Both the position numbers and the translations under genes were made by a program. 64,000 bases of DNA from Psychrobacter sp. TAE2020 (GTDB taxonomy: Bacteria; Pseudomonadota; Gammaproteobacteria; Pseudomonadales; Moraxellaceae), in NCBI RefSeq assembly GCF_018919485.1, contig NZ_JAHLMU010000001.1:3142208-3206207 (forward strand). Reading direction: 5' to 3'. The notes below the pieces were generated by a model that searched no databases, had not been told where the DNA came from, and was given only the letters and a program-made list of their open reading frames with translations. Positions 9,907 to 19,300 of the stretch are shown one piece after another. How positions within the stretch are numbered: the first letter of the stretch is position 1; every line of letters begins with the position of its first letter.

Positions 9907-11010
9907 ATGGCAACGATTTTAACCTTAGCAGGCGATGGTATTGGTCCTGAAATCATGACCCAGGCGCTTGATGTATTAACCGCAGTTAATAATAAGTTCG
10001 ATTTACAGTTAACCCTTGAGTCTGGACTGATTGGTGGCGTGGCAGTCGATGCTACTGGTGAGCCCTTACCAGAAGAAACGCTGGCACGTGCGCGCGCTGC
10101 TGACGCTGTATTATTAGGAGCTGTTGGAGGGCCTAAGTGGGACGCTATAGAGCGTAGCAAGCGTCCTGAGCGAGGTCTACTAAAGATTCGTAGCGAGCTT
10201 GGTCTCTTCGCTAACTTGCGGGTGGCTAAACTCTATCCTCAGCTAGTGAATGCTTCGAGTATCAAACCTGAGATTATCCAAGGGCTTGATTTACTGATTG
10301 TACGTGAGCTAACTGGAGGCATCTATTTCGGTGAGCCACGCGGTATTCGCACTTTAGAAAATGGTGAGCAGCAAGGCTATAACACTATGGTCTATAGCAC
10401 TAGTGAAATTCAGCGCATAGGTAAAGTAGCCTTCGAGCTGGCGAGAACTCGAGCAAAAGCTTCAGGGTTAGCACCAAAAGTGTGTTCAGTGGATAAAGCC
10501 AATGTGTTAGAAGTCACGGAGCTGTGGAAGCAGACTATGACAGCTATGCAGCAGAGCGACTATAGCGATGTGGCCTTGTCGCATATGTATGCTGATAATG
10601 CTTGTATGCAGCTGATCAAAAATCCAAAGCAGTTCGATGTGATGGTTACTGGCAATATGTTCGGTGACATCTTGTCTGATGAAGCGGCTATGTTGACTGG
10701 CTCTATCGGTATGCTGCCTTCTGCCAGTCTAGATAAAGACGGCAAAGGCATGTATGAGCCTTGTCATGGTTCAGCGCCAGATATCGCTGGGCAAGATAAA
10801 GCCAACCCACTAGCGACTATCTTGTCTGTGGCTATGATGCTGCGTTATACCTTTAAGCAAGAACAGGCCGCTCTAGCGATTGAGCAAGCGGTAAGTGATG
10901 TATTAGATGATGGTCTACGTACTATAGATATTTTGGATAAAAACGAAGCTGGCTTGATCCAAGTAGGATGTAAGCAGATGGGTCAAGCGGTACTGGCCAA
11001 ACTGTTGTAA
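9907..11010 (+). CDS. leuB: 3-isopropylmalate dehydrogenase LeuB
   Basis: This NAD-dependent enzyme oxidises and decarboxylates 3-isopropylmalate to 2-oxoisocaproate, the third leucine-specific step. The chosen ATG gives 367 residues beginning [16 protein letters not shown] and has AAGGA five bases upstream; an in-frame TTG 36 bases earlier has no such support. Visible motifs are the N-terminal nucleotide-fold [35 protein letters not shown] and the NAD-site [19 protein letters not shown]. It is the last gene of the leu group and is followed by a strong terminator. Confidence 0.97.
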   Translation: MATILTLAGDGIGPEIMTQALDVLTAVNNKFDLQLTLESGLIGGVAVDATGEPLPEETLARARAADAVLLGAVGGPKWDAIERSKRPERGLLKIRSELGLFANLRVAKLYPQLVNASSIKPEIIQGLDLLIVRELTGGIYFGEPRGIRTLENGEQQGYNTMVYSTSEIQRIGKVAFELARTRAKASGLAPKVCSVDKANVLEVTELWKQTMTAMQQSDYSDVALSHMYADNACMQLIKNPKQFDVMVTGNMFGDILSDEAAMLTGSIGMLPSASLDKDGKGMYEPCHGSAPDIAGQDKANPLATILSVAMMLRYTFKQEQAALAIEQAVSDVLDDGLRTIDILDKNEAGLIQVGCKQMGQAVLAKLL

Positions 11011-11055
11011 ATTTATTATTGAGGTTGCTATCTTAGCCCTCTAGTTAATCATCAT

Positions 11056-11093
11056 AAAACCTATAAGTAGCTCAGCTATTTATAGGTTTTTTT
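11056..11093 (+). terminator. Terminator of the leu cluster
   Basis: AAAACCTATAAGTA pairs with TATTTATAGGTTTT (one wobble) around a short loop and is followed by a T tract. It lies 45 bases after the leuB stop. Confidence 0.85.
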
Positions 11094-11208
11094 GTGCTAG
11101 TTACTTTCTGCTGGCAAAACGGCAGATATTAACATAGATACCTTAAGGGTAGGCGTCTATTAACACAATACTATTGTATGCTCACATGAGCTTATGGCAT
11201 GATTGACA

Positions 11209-11302
11209 GTGCTATAAGTGCTATAAGTGCTATAAGTGCTATAAGTGCTATAAGTGCTATAAGTGCTATAAGTGCTATAAGTGCTATAAGTGCTATAAGT
11301 GC
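11209..11302 (+). repeat. Tandem repeat: ten perfect copies of a 9-bp unit
   Basis: GTGCTATAA is repeated ten times without error (11209-11298) and ends with a partial GTGC. It lies 72-165 bases upstream of the L,D-transpeptidase start, in the region expected to carry the promoter or leader. The identity of the copies indicates recent slippage or expansion. Confidence 0.97.
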
Positions 11303-11373
11303 CAAAAAATAACTGGAATGAATAATTAAAAAACCATCAATATAAAAATACTAAAACAACTTGAGGAAACCAC

Positions 11374-12462
11374 ATGTATTCATTAACTAAAATTAGTAGT
11401 GCTATGGCAGCAATTGGTTTGTCTACTATGCTATTTATGAGTCCAGCTATAGCAGCGCCTAATACTGATGCTGATATTAGTCCAGTCACTAATGGTGTTA
11501 GTCAAAAACTAACAGGGGATAGTAAAACAGCAGTTTCGTTAAATAAGCTGCTACCTACTATCAAATATAATACTGATAAATTGCCAAAGACGGCGCAAAA
11601 AGTGAATAGCGCTAAATGGACAAGAGGGGTAAAAATAGATCGCAGTTTAGGCACTAAACTGCAAGCATTATTGAACTGGCATCAGCATGGCGTTGGGGCT
11701 GTCGATGGCTATTGGGGTAAAAATACTCGTAAAGCTATGCAAGCCTTTCAAAAAGCTAAAAACTTAAGCGTAACTGATACTTTAAATGAGGAAACTTGGC
11801 AGGCACTAACGGCGAGTGAACGCTTAACTAGTCAACCAGTATTAGTTAATTATCAGCTAACTGAAGATGATATTAATATAAAAACCACTACGATTCCTGC
11901 TAGTGCAGAGGCTAAGGCTAAACTAGATGGCATGTATTACGAGAGTGTGTTGGAGGGGCTGGCAGAAAAATTCCATATGAATGAGAAGTATATAAAGTCG
12001 CTCAATCCAAGCGCTAGGTTTAGCGCAGGGGAGACTATCATTGTCTATAATCCTAGTAACCCTAATACTAAGCCAGTCAGTCGAGTGGTCGCTGACAAAA
12101 CCACTCAGACCTTATATGCTTATGACAAAGACAATAAGTTGATTGCCAGTTATCCTACTACAGTAGGCAGTACCTCGACGCCTTCACCTACTGGTAGTCA
12201 TACTGTAAAAGTCAAAGTTCATGAACCTAACTATACTTATACTGCTGATGATGGTAGCAAGTCTATTATTCCACCAGGGCCAAACAACCCTGTAGGGTCC
12301 GTTTGGATTGGGCTGAGTAAACCTTCTTATGGTATTCATGGCTCGCCAGATCCTGCTCGTATCAGCCGTCAGGCTTCAGCAGGTTGTATACGTTTGACTA
12401 ACTGGGATGCGTTGGCACTATTAGGTACCATTGAGAATGGTGCTACAGTTGAGTTCAAATAG
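11374..12462 (+). CDS. L,D-transpeptidase (YkuD family) with peptidoglycan-binding domain
   Basis: This is a periplasmic cell-wall enzyme that forms 3-3 cross-links or attaches proteins to peptidoglycan. The order is signal peptide (residues 1-27, cut after AIA), a PG_binding_1-like domain (about 95-150: GVGAVDGYWGKNTRKAMQAFQ), a LysM-like segment (about 185-230), then a YkuD catalytic domain from about 238 to the end. The catalytic signature is complete: HGS and SAGCIRL with Cys338. GAGGA precedes the ATG. The upstream 9-bp repeat array may tune its expression. The length of 362 residues is within the range for multi-domain members. Confidence 0.92.
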   Translation: MYSLTKISSAMAAIGLSTMLFMSPAIAAPNTDADISPVTNGVSQKLTGDSKTAVSLNKLLPTIKYNTDKLPKTAQKVNSAKWTRGVKIDRSLGTKLQALLNWHQHGVGAVDGYWGKNTRKAMQAFQKAKNLSVTDTLNEETWQALTASERLTSQPVLVNYQLTEDDINIKTTTIPASAEAKAKLDGMYYESVLEGLAEKFHMNEKYIKSLNPSARFSAGETIIVYNPSNPNTKPVSRVVADKTTQTLYAYDKDNKLIASYPTTVGSTSTPSPTGSHTVKVKVHEPNYTYTADDGSKSIIPPGPNNPVGSVWIGLSKPSYGIHGSPDPARISRQASAGCIRLTNWDALALLGTIENGATVEFK

Positions 12463-12546
12463 AAGGTTTAAATACAAGTAGAAAAAAATGGCTGAAGCTC
12501 AGTAACTATAGGCAACTATATGAAATAATAGTTATAAAAAAGACAT

Positions 12547-12576
12547 AAAAATACCGCTGATATTAGCGGTATTTTT
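12547..12576 (+). terminator. Terminator of the L,D-transpeptidase gene
   Basis: A perfect 12-bp stem AAAAATACCGCT/AGCGGTATTTTT with a 6-nt loop ends in T residues. It can act in both directions. Confidence 0.85.
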
Positions 12577-12598
12577 ATGGGCATTAGGATTAAATTTT

Positions 12599-12644
12599 AG
12601 CTTATTCTATTGCTTAAGCAGTGGCCTAAGCAATAGGGTAAGCT
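12599..12644. repeat. Long imperfect inverted repeat downstream of infA
   Basis: AGCTTATTCTATTGCTTAA and CTAAGCAATAGGGTAAGCT form a 19-bp arm pair (two adjacent T-G wobbles and one end mismatch) around an 8-nt loop. No T tract follows on either strand. A second dyad, ATCCAGCTA/TAGCTGGAT, lies at 12755-12796. These lie between two convergent genes and could be transcript-end structures or a dispersed element. Confidence 0.6.
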
Positions 12645-12823
12645 TGCATATATCTAGTAAAGCTATTTTAAAGAACTTAAATAACAATGTCTTAACTAAC
12701 AATGTTTCAAGTCACTACAGTGAGCGGGTATTTATTATTAGTATCCTATAGTCCATCCAGCTATAAATCAATGATTGCTGGCTGTATTAGCTGGATAAAG
12801 CGCCCACTAAGTTAAAATAGCTA

Positions 12824-13048
12824 TTAAGTTTTACCACGATAAGTGATGCGACCTTTTGACAAGTCATAAGGGGTCATTTCAACCTTGACCTTATCACCAG
12901 TCAAAATACGAATATAATGCTTACGCATCTTACCTGAGATGTGAGCAATGATCTCATGTCCGTTTTCTAAACGAACTTTGAACAGAGTGTTAGGAAGGGT
13001 GTCAATGACTTCGCCTTCAAATTCAATAATGTCGTCTTTTTTGGCCAT
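12824..13048 (-). CDS. infA: Translation initiation factor IF-1
   Basis: This 74-residue essential factor binds the ribosomal A site during initiation. The sequence is an S1/OB-fold protein with the family signature throughout ([20 protein letters not shown], then [22 protein letters not shown]). Length and the ending RITYRGKT fit IF-1 closely. It is a single gene on the minus strand, 131 bases downstream of truA; no shared transcript is evident. Confidence 0.97.
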   Translation of the reverse strand: MAKKDDIIEFEGEVIDTLPNTLFKVRLENGHEIIAHISGKMRKHYIRILTGDKVKVEMTPYDLSKGRITYRGKT

Positions 13049-13179
13049 AATTCTATATCAATCAATGAAAAATAAGCCCATATTATACGTAAGTTAGCGC
13101 CTTAACGCAACCGGACATATGATTTTTGCTTGACACTGTGTAAGTGATATGTATATCTGTTTTTTAATATTTAAGCTCA

Positions 13180-14034
13180 TTACTCAGGTAGATTGAGCCA
13201 AATAGGGGTTAAAGGCGCAGCGGGCAATTGCTGTTGGAAGTGTTCAGGATAATAAGCATTGATAAAGTATAGCCCGTCACCTGAGGCAGTAGGAGGAGCA
13301 ATAGTACGATCCTCTGCTGCTAGTATCTGTTTAAAGCTGGCTGGCGATAAATCATGGCGGCCTATGGCATATAAAGTACCCATCAAGTTACGTACCATGT
13401 GATGCAAAAATCCATCCGCTTGGATATCAAAAACTATAAATTGACCATGTTGAAAAAGTTTAGCATGACTGACATTACGTACCGGCTGATTAGACTGACA
13501 AGCTGCCGCTCGAAAGCTAGTAAAATTATGAGTACCTACTATATCCGCAGCCGCCAGTTGCATCGCTGCCAGATCTAAGGGCTCATAAACATGAGTGACT
13601 TGATGATTAAGGATAGCTGGGCGCTGAGGCTGGTTCAAGGTGATATAACGGTAGCGTCGAGCCATAGCGCTAAAACGTGCATGAAAATCGTCAGGCATAG
13701 GCTGTACCCACCTTAATGCAATGTCACCAGGGAGTAAGCTATTGACCCCACGTAGCCAGTTATGAGGCAGTCGATAAGCATGAGTGACAAAGTGGGCGAT
13801 CATATTGCTAGCATGAACGCTAGCATCAGTGCGCCCAGCAGCGACTACTTCAACGGTCTCGTTGGCCACAGTGCTGATGGCGGTCTCTAGTGCTTGCTGT
13901 ACCCCTAATACTTCCCTTTGTCTTTGCCAGCCATGATAGTGGGTACCCAAAAACTCAATAGCAATCGCTAAGGTATAAGTGGCGGGTTCGGTATTACTAT
14001 TTTCGAGCGCTGTGGCAAAATTGGGTTCTATCAT
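13180..14034 (-). CDS. truA: tRNA pseudouridine(38-40) synthase TruA
   Basis: TruA converts uridines 38-40 of the anticodon arm to pseudouridine. The catalytic aspartate is Asp70 in AGRTDASVHA, and the family motifs FLGTHYHGWQRQ and FHARFSAMARRYRY are present. The protein has 284 residues, slightly longer than the usual 260-270 because of an N-terminal extension before TYTLAIAIEF. The Shine-Dalgarno before the ATG at 14034 is weak, so a slightly different start cannot be excluded. Confidence 0.95.
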   Translation of the reverse strand: MIEPNFATALENSNTEPATYTLAIAIEFLGTHYHGWQRQREVLGVQQALETAISTVANETVEVVAAGRTDASVHASNMIAHFVTHAYRLPHNWLRGVNSLLPGDIALRWVQPMPDDFHARFSAMARRYRYITLNQPQRPAILNHQVTHVYEPLDLAAMQLAAADIVGTHNFTSFRAAACQSNQPVRNVSHAKLFQHGQFIVFDIQADGFLHHMVRNLMGTLYAIGRHDLSPASFKQILAAEDRTIAPPTASGDGLYFINAYYPEHFQQQLPAAPLTPIWLNLPE

Positions 14035-14145
14035 AAGAGTTTTAGGTACAGTCCTATTGGTGATTGGTTAGCAATATCGAGGTCAACTCGCTACTGTTGT
14101 GGTTGAGTTTTTACTAGTATTTCGCTAATCTTTGACTAACTAAAA

Positions 14146-15249
14146 TTAGCGTTTTTTTATAGCAGTGCTAGTCTGATTGACATTGTAAGTCCAGCGTTGG
14201 CGTCGTCGTGCCGGACTATCATAGCGGAGCAGTAACCATAATAAACGCGCATAAATAGCAGCAATAGTTAAGCGCCCACCAGCAATCACTTGATAGTCAT
14301 ACTGCCAGCTGCCAGCTGCATAACTGTCGCTAACCCCACCGAATGGACATTGGCTAGCACAAATGACCATATGACCTTGCTCATAAGCGGCTTGTAGAGC
14401 GCTGGCAAGTGCGGGTGAATAAGGGACATTACCAGCACCAAAGCCCAATAAAATAATACCACAAGGCGGCTCGTTCAATAACGCTTGTAGTTGATTGGCT
14501 AGCACTGAAGTATCGTTAGGTAAGCAATATAGTGCATGAACGCGCGCCTGCTGAGCACGACCTTCGATATCGACCTTAAGCAACTGCTGATCATCGAGCC
14601 AGTGTTGACGTCGGGTATCTGCTAGCCATTTGATATAGCTGTTAGCAGGGTAGGCCGCTCGCGTGTGACCCGTAAATGCCATAAAATCTTGGCTGTGAAT
14701 CTTTTGTACCGTTTGTGCTGGCCATGATTCACCACCGAAGCTTATTTTCACCCCTGATTCGCCAGCACTAGCCAGTCTTAATGATTCTTTTAGATTGTCC
14801 CAAGCATCACCGTTCTCATCAACTTGATAACTATTTAACACTTCGCTATTAAGTAAGGGTCGCATGCTACCGGTAACTACGATACAGATATCCGAGCCTG
14901 CAAAAGCTTCTGCTAAAAAAGCTCCTAAATAGCTTAAAGTGTCAGTACCAGTAATTAAGATAAAACGGCGTGAGCCTTGAGCATAAGCGGCTAATAGCAG
15001 CTGATAAAAGTGCACAAAATCATTGGGCGTCAGCTGACTACTATCCTTGATTAAGCTATTGTCTAACCAAGAGATAGTAGGCAAAAAATTCGCTTGCTCG
15101 GGGGCCGCCAATAAGGATTGGAGTGCAGGCAAAAACTCATCGGCTGCTAGTGGTGCTAACGGGCGACCATAACTACCAAAAGTACCACCAGCATAAATCA
15201 GCTGTACTGGTTTAGTATTAGCTTGGATGACAGTAGCGGATGGGGACAT
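14146..15249 (-). CDS. Asparaginase family protein
   Basis: This 367-residue protein belongs to the bacterial asparaginase/glutaminase family (L-Asn to L-Asp plus ammonia). The first nucleophile motif appears as YAGGTFGS, where TGGTI is usual, and the second as GTDTLSYLGAFL, where HGTDTM is usual. ITGSM is also conserved. With no signal peptide after the chosen start it should be cytoplasmic, like type I enzymes. I start at ATG 15249 (MSPSATVIQ). The frame stays open upstream to a TTG at 15375 through a 9-bp repeat that would encode repeated Ser-Ser-Leu; that start has no homology support. No clear Shine-Dalgarno exists for either. Confidence 0.82.
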   Translation of the reverse strand: MSPSATVIQANTKPVQLIYAGGTFGSYGRPLAPLAADEFLPALQSLLAAPEQANFLPTISWLDNSLIKDSSQLTPNDFVHFYQLLLAAYAQGSRRFILITGTDTLSYLGAFLAEAFAGSDICIVVTGSMRPLLNSEVLNSYQVDENGDAWDNLKESLRLASAGESGVKISFGGESWPAQTVQKIHSQDFMAFTGHTRAAYPANSYIKWLADTRRQHWLDDQQLLKVDIEGRAQQARVHALYCLPNDTSVLANQLQALLNEPPCGIILLGFGAGNVPYSPALASALQAAYEQGHMVICASQCPFGGVSDSYAAGSWQYDYQVIAGGRLTIAAIYARLLWLLLRYDSPARRRQRWTYNVNQTSTAIKKR

Positions 15250-15281
15250 AAGAGTATCGCTATAAATAATGGATAAAAGTA

Positions 15282-15329
15282 ATAAAGATGATAAAGATGA
15301 TAAAGATGATAAAGATGATAAAGATGATA
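15282..15329. repeat. Tandem repeat: five copies of a 9-bp unit upstream of the asparaginase gene
   Basis: ATAAAGATG is repeated five times (15282-15326) plus ATA. It lies 33-80 bases upstream of the asparaginase ATG. On the minus strand it would read Ser-Ser-Leu if translated from the distant TTG. Confidence 0.95.
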
Positions 15330-15442
15330 TAGGGAAAACGCTAGTATAAAATGCTAAATTCCAAGAAGTGGTCAATGCCGATCCGTAACTGGACGTCTGC
15401 CCTTAATCGCTTTATGATTATGTTTGATGATCGTATTAGTAA

Positions 15443-15766
15443 GCATTTAATCTAAATGGCAGTTACACAGAATCTGGGATGGTCTCCGATAAGGGAGTGA
15501 CAGATAATATGTATGTGAATGGTTTACCTACTCATACTCAGCAGATTGCTGACGCAATTTTATCTAATCCTTTCTATAATGGGAAAATTATAAATCTAAT
15601 TAGCTGTCATTCAGCTTGTAACGGAACTGCCCAAGAATTAAGTAATATTACTGGCTCTATAGTACGAGCTCCTACAAACCGTATAGGAATTCCAAAAGGT
15701 TCAAAGGGTAATTCACCCTTAGTAATCGATAGGAATGGAGAATATAAATATTTTTCACCTAAATAA
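15443..15766 (+). pseudogene. Orphan C-terminal toxin module of a polymorphic toxin (headless)
   Basis: The frame is open from 15443 and reads AFNLNGSYTESGMVSDKGVT, so coding homology probably starts before the first ATG at 15479; an in-frame stop at 15440 cuts it from any larger protein. The tail NGLPTHTQQIADAILSNPFY with a downstream LISCHSACNGTAQELSNITG and RAPTNRIG segment has the pattern often seen at the tips of CDI/RHS-type toxins (L-x-SC, then AQ-L, then AP). I cannot name the toxin fold. A small gene starts 14 bases after its stop, as toxin-immunity pairs do. No ribosome site precedes it. I interpret it as an unexpressed toxin-tip cassette. Confidence 0.6.
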
Positions 15767-15780
15767 ATAAGGACAACAAA

Positions 15781-16203
15781 ATGTACTTAGTTGGATTTTT
15801 TAAAGAGCTTGGTCGAGACTTCAATGATTTTCCAGATTCAATTTATGATTTTAAAAATAAATTAGATCCAGATATAAAACCTATAGTTTTAAATTATTTA
15901 ACACAGTCAACAGGCATATTTGATTGGCTTGAAACTGTAAGGGATTGTTTAAATAGAGAGAAGATAATACCAGGCGGTGGTTCATGTATATGGAGTGATG
16001 GAGAATGGATATTTAGAGAAGATCTAGCTTATTACATAAAGGAATATGATGTAGGTTTGCCAAGTAAATTTATTGAGAAAATTATCAATAGTAATGGTAT
16101 TCCGCCACTATCAGATGAAACAGTAAGAATGGATCTAGATGAAATTATGAGCACAATAAATCGAGCTTATGATGGAGATAGAGATATGTTCATTGAGCCG
16201 TAG
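15781..16203 (+). CDS. Putative immunity protein for the adjacent orphan toxin tip
   Basis: This is a 140-residue acidic soluble protein (MYLVGFFKELGRDFNDFPDS at the N-terminus) with no signal peptide and no enzyme motif. AAGGA lies nine bases upstream of the ATG. It directly follows the orphan toxin module with a 14-base gap and is much more AT-rich than core genes, both typical of CDI immunity genes. The function is inferred from position; no immunity family is recognised with certainty. Confidence 0.6.
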   Translation: MYLVGFFKELGRDFNDFPDSIYDFKNKLDPDIKPIVLNYLTQSTGIFDWLETVRDCLNREKIIPGGGSCIWSDGEWIFREDLAYYIKEYDVGLPSKFIEKIINSNGIPPLSDETVRMDLDEIMSTINRAYDGDRDMFIEP

Positions 16204-16316
16204 CTTTATAAAAAGATTAAAGCCCATTAAGTAAAGTTTATGACACTCAACTATTAAATTAACATAATTCACGTCACATCTTAAAATCCAACCATATTAA
16301 GCTTGTTTAACTGGTT

Positions 16317-16347
16317 AAAAGCTAAGATACAAACTATCTTAGCTTTT
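16317..16347 (+). terminator. Terminator separating first immunity gene from the haemagglutinin frame
   Basis: AAAAGCTAAGATA pairs perfectly with TATCTTAGCTTTT around a 5-nt loop, ending in T residues. It sits immediately in front of the headless haemagglutinin frame. Confidence 0.85.
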
Positions 16348-19300
16348 TTGTTGGCTTAGAAGAAACCTTCAACACCACCGAAGAACACCCGTTCTGGATT
16401 GATGGCGAAGGCTGGCGTAAAGACGTCATCAAAACCACGGGGCATGAGCTTGATCATGTACGAGGCGGTAGTAGTGAGACGTTGGCCAATCTTGCAGGTA
16501 TTGCCGCAGACCTAAACGTCTCAGCCAGTATGGATGCCAATCAAGATAAAATAGACAGCTATAAGCCTGCTCTAGGCAATGGCAAAGATGCAATCACTCA
16601 AGCTGAGAATAAGGAGCTACTTAATAAGAATGATATAACGCTGATTACGGCTGTTGAAAACAATCCTGAGAGTTTTGATTATAAGACTTCCTATGTACAA
16701 GATATTAAGTACGCTTTAAATTACTTTAGCCCTGATGCCAGACAAGCTTATGAAAAAATTGACGCCAGTCAAGAAAAGGCATTCTTAAGAGGTCAAGAAA
16801 AGGCTTTAAAAGACATAGGTGAAGATATCGTTTCTATACCAGATGATATGCAAGCTCTATATGAAGCAGCTAGAGAAAACCCTGCAGCTGTTGCAGCAGA
16901 GATTTTAAAAGCCTTGAAAGGTATACCTAAAGAGTATTATGACAAAGGTGCAGATATTGTCGGTGCCTCATTTGCTGGTAATAGTGATGATGATTTCTAC
17001 AAATCTGGGAAAGCCACGACTGAGCTTAGTTTCGAAGCGGTTACTGCTATCGTAGCGGCGGGTGGTGCTGTTATTGTTAAAAAAGGCATAGGTAAATCAT
17101 TAGATATAGAGATCATACCGCCCCATACTGCCAGCAATGTTGGCGCAATTGACGGCAACGTCATCATCATGGCAGGCGGTAAATACCAGCAGACAGGTAG
17201 TAACCTAATTGCAGGTATGGGCGCTGATAGCGACAAAGACATCAATTCCACAGAACGTGGCAACACCGTTGTACGCGCCAAACAGATCAACATCGATAAC
17301 GCCCTAGATGTCTACACCAATCAAAGCGAGCAGAAGTTCAAACAAAGCGGTCTAACGGTGTCGGTTTCCAACAGCCTGATTGACAGTGCTAAGAGCATTG
17401 ACGCTCTAGTCGATGCTGGTGGCAATACCCAAAGCGTACGTATGAAAGGTATGGCAGGTGCTGCTGGGTTATTAAAGGTAAAAGCCTTAGCTGCCGAGGC
17501 CAATAGTGCGGGGTACGATCTACTCGATGGCAACCTCAAAGGCGTGGGCAACACTCGTATTCAAGCCACTGTAGGCACTCAAAAGAGTCAATCAAACAGC
17601 TCAAGCGACACTGAGGTCAACCAAGCCTCAAACATCACCACCAACAATCTAGCACTGATTGCAACCGGCGGTGGCACCGATAGCAACATCAACATCAATG
17701 GCAGTAATCTTAACGTCACCAATGACGCGCTGTTCCAAGCGGATAACAACTTAAATATTAACGCCGTGGCACAAAACAGTAATACTCGTAGTGATAACTC
17801 AAGCTCAAGTGCGGCTATTGGGGGCTATGCATCAACAGGTAGCGGTGTCGGTATCACCGCCAGTGCCAGCAAAGGCAAAGGCTATGCCAACAGCGACTCA
17901 GTCACTTATGCCGATAGCCAAGTCAACGTCGGTGGCACCACTACCTTTGACATTGGTAACGACGTCAACGGTAAAGGCGTGGTCTTTAACACGGATAAAG
18001 TCCAAGGCGTTATCGGCGGCAATGTGACCTTAGAGAGTCCACAAGATACTTACGAGTACGACAGCAATCAGAAGAGCGCAGGCTTTAACCTTGATGTTGA
18101 CCTCATGGGTAACGGTAAAGGCTCCAGCCTCTCTGTCAATGGCGCTAAGACTAACATCAATGCGAATTCTAAAATTGTCGGGCAACAAACAGGCCTTTTC
18201 GCCAATGAAGCCGATCTAATCGTTGAAGGCAAAGGTAAATTCAAAGGCGCCGTCTTCACCACATCAGAGGAAGCACAAGCTAATGGCAAGAGTAACATCA
18301 TCTTTAAACAAGGCGTCACCTCAACCGACATCGTAAACACGACTAGCTATGAAGGCGATGCGTTCTCTGCTGGTTTAAGTGTCGGTAAGATCAAAGATAA
18401 ACCACAAGCCACCATGAATGGTCTTGGCTACGGCACAGACGGTGATAGCGACAGCAGTATCACCAAAGGGGGCGTCAGTGGTTATAACGACGAGCAAGGT
18501 ATTTTCACGACCGACAATCGCCAAGCACTCGCGGGTAAGCTTGAGAGTGTGTTTGATGCCAATCGTGTTAGTGAGGAGCTTGGGGCGCAGGTTGGTATTA
18601 CCAAAGAGTTTGGTAAGGAAGCGCCAAAGGCGGTTGGAGACTTTGCCAATAATCGTATGAAAGCGATTAGAGCTGACACGACTCTCAGTGATACAGAAAA
18701 ACTTGCAGCAATCAAGAAATGGGATGAAGGCGGTATCTATCGTGTTGCGGCTCACACAGCGCTTGGCGCATTGGGCACAGGTAGTGTTGAAGGGGCGTTG
18801 ACGACAGGTGGCGTAGCGGCCGCTGCACCAACGCTTAATAACTTGCAAGATAAAATGGCAGAGTCACTGATTGCCAGTGGTATGAGTGAAAGTATCGCTA
18901 AAGGGACAGCCAGCGGTGTGGTGAGTCTGGCGCTACTAGGCGCGGGAACAGCAGCAGGACTAGACACTTCAAGTACGGTAACAGCGACTAATGTGGATGC
19001 TAATAATAGGCAGTTGCATCCGCAGGAAGCTGAGTTGATCAAAAGTCTTGCGTTAGAATATGCTAAAAAACACGGAATAAGTATTGAAGAAGCGGAGAAG
19101 CGCTTAACCAGAGGGGCATTATATAATATAGATGCAGGATGGAAAGATAGTATCGATACGCACATGAAGGATGAACCAGAAAAAATACTTCAATATCAAG
19201 AAGCTTATAGCTATTTGAGAGGTAAAGTTGAAAATACGACAGTTTCGGATATCAACTATCAATTGTGGGAAGATAATAAAGAGCCATGTATGAATAGAGG

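Noticed and set aside
11209..11302. Repeat array considered as a CRISPR
   Set aside because: The units are directly adjacent 9-mers without spacers, so it is a simple tandem repeat.
14123..14158. Hairpin CGCTAAT/ATTAGCG followed by T
   Set aside because: The T tract is on the plus strand, but both adjacent genes are on the minus strand, so it does not fit as their terminator.
15250..15375. N-terminal extension of the asparaginase through the repeat (Ser-Ser-Leu tract)
   Set aside because: It needs a TTG start without ribosome site and adds a non-homologous leader; the ATG at 15249 gives a normal enzyme. A variable leader peptide cannot be fully excluded.
17321..19165. Several long open frames on the minus strand across the haemagglutinin region
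   Set aside because: They are shadows of the repetitive coding strand, with low-complexity Ala/Leu/Pro composition and no ribosome sites.
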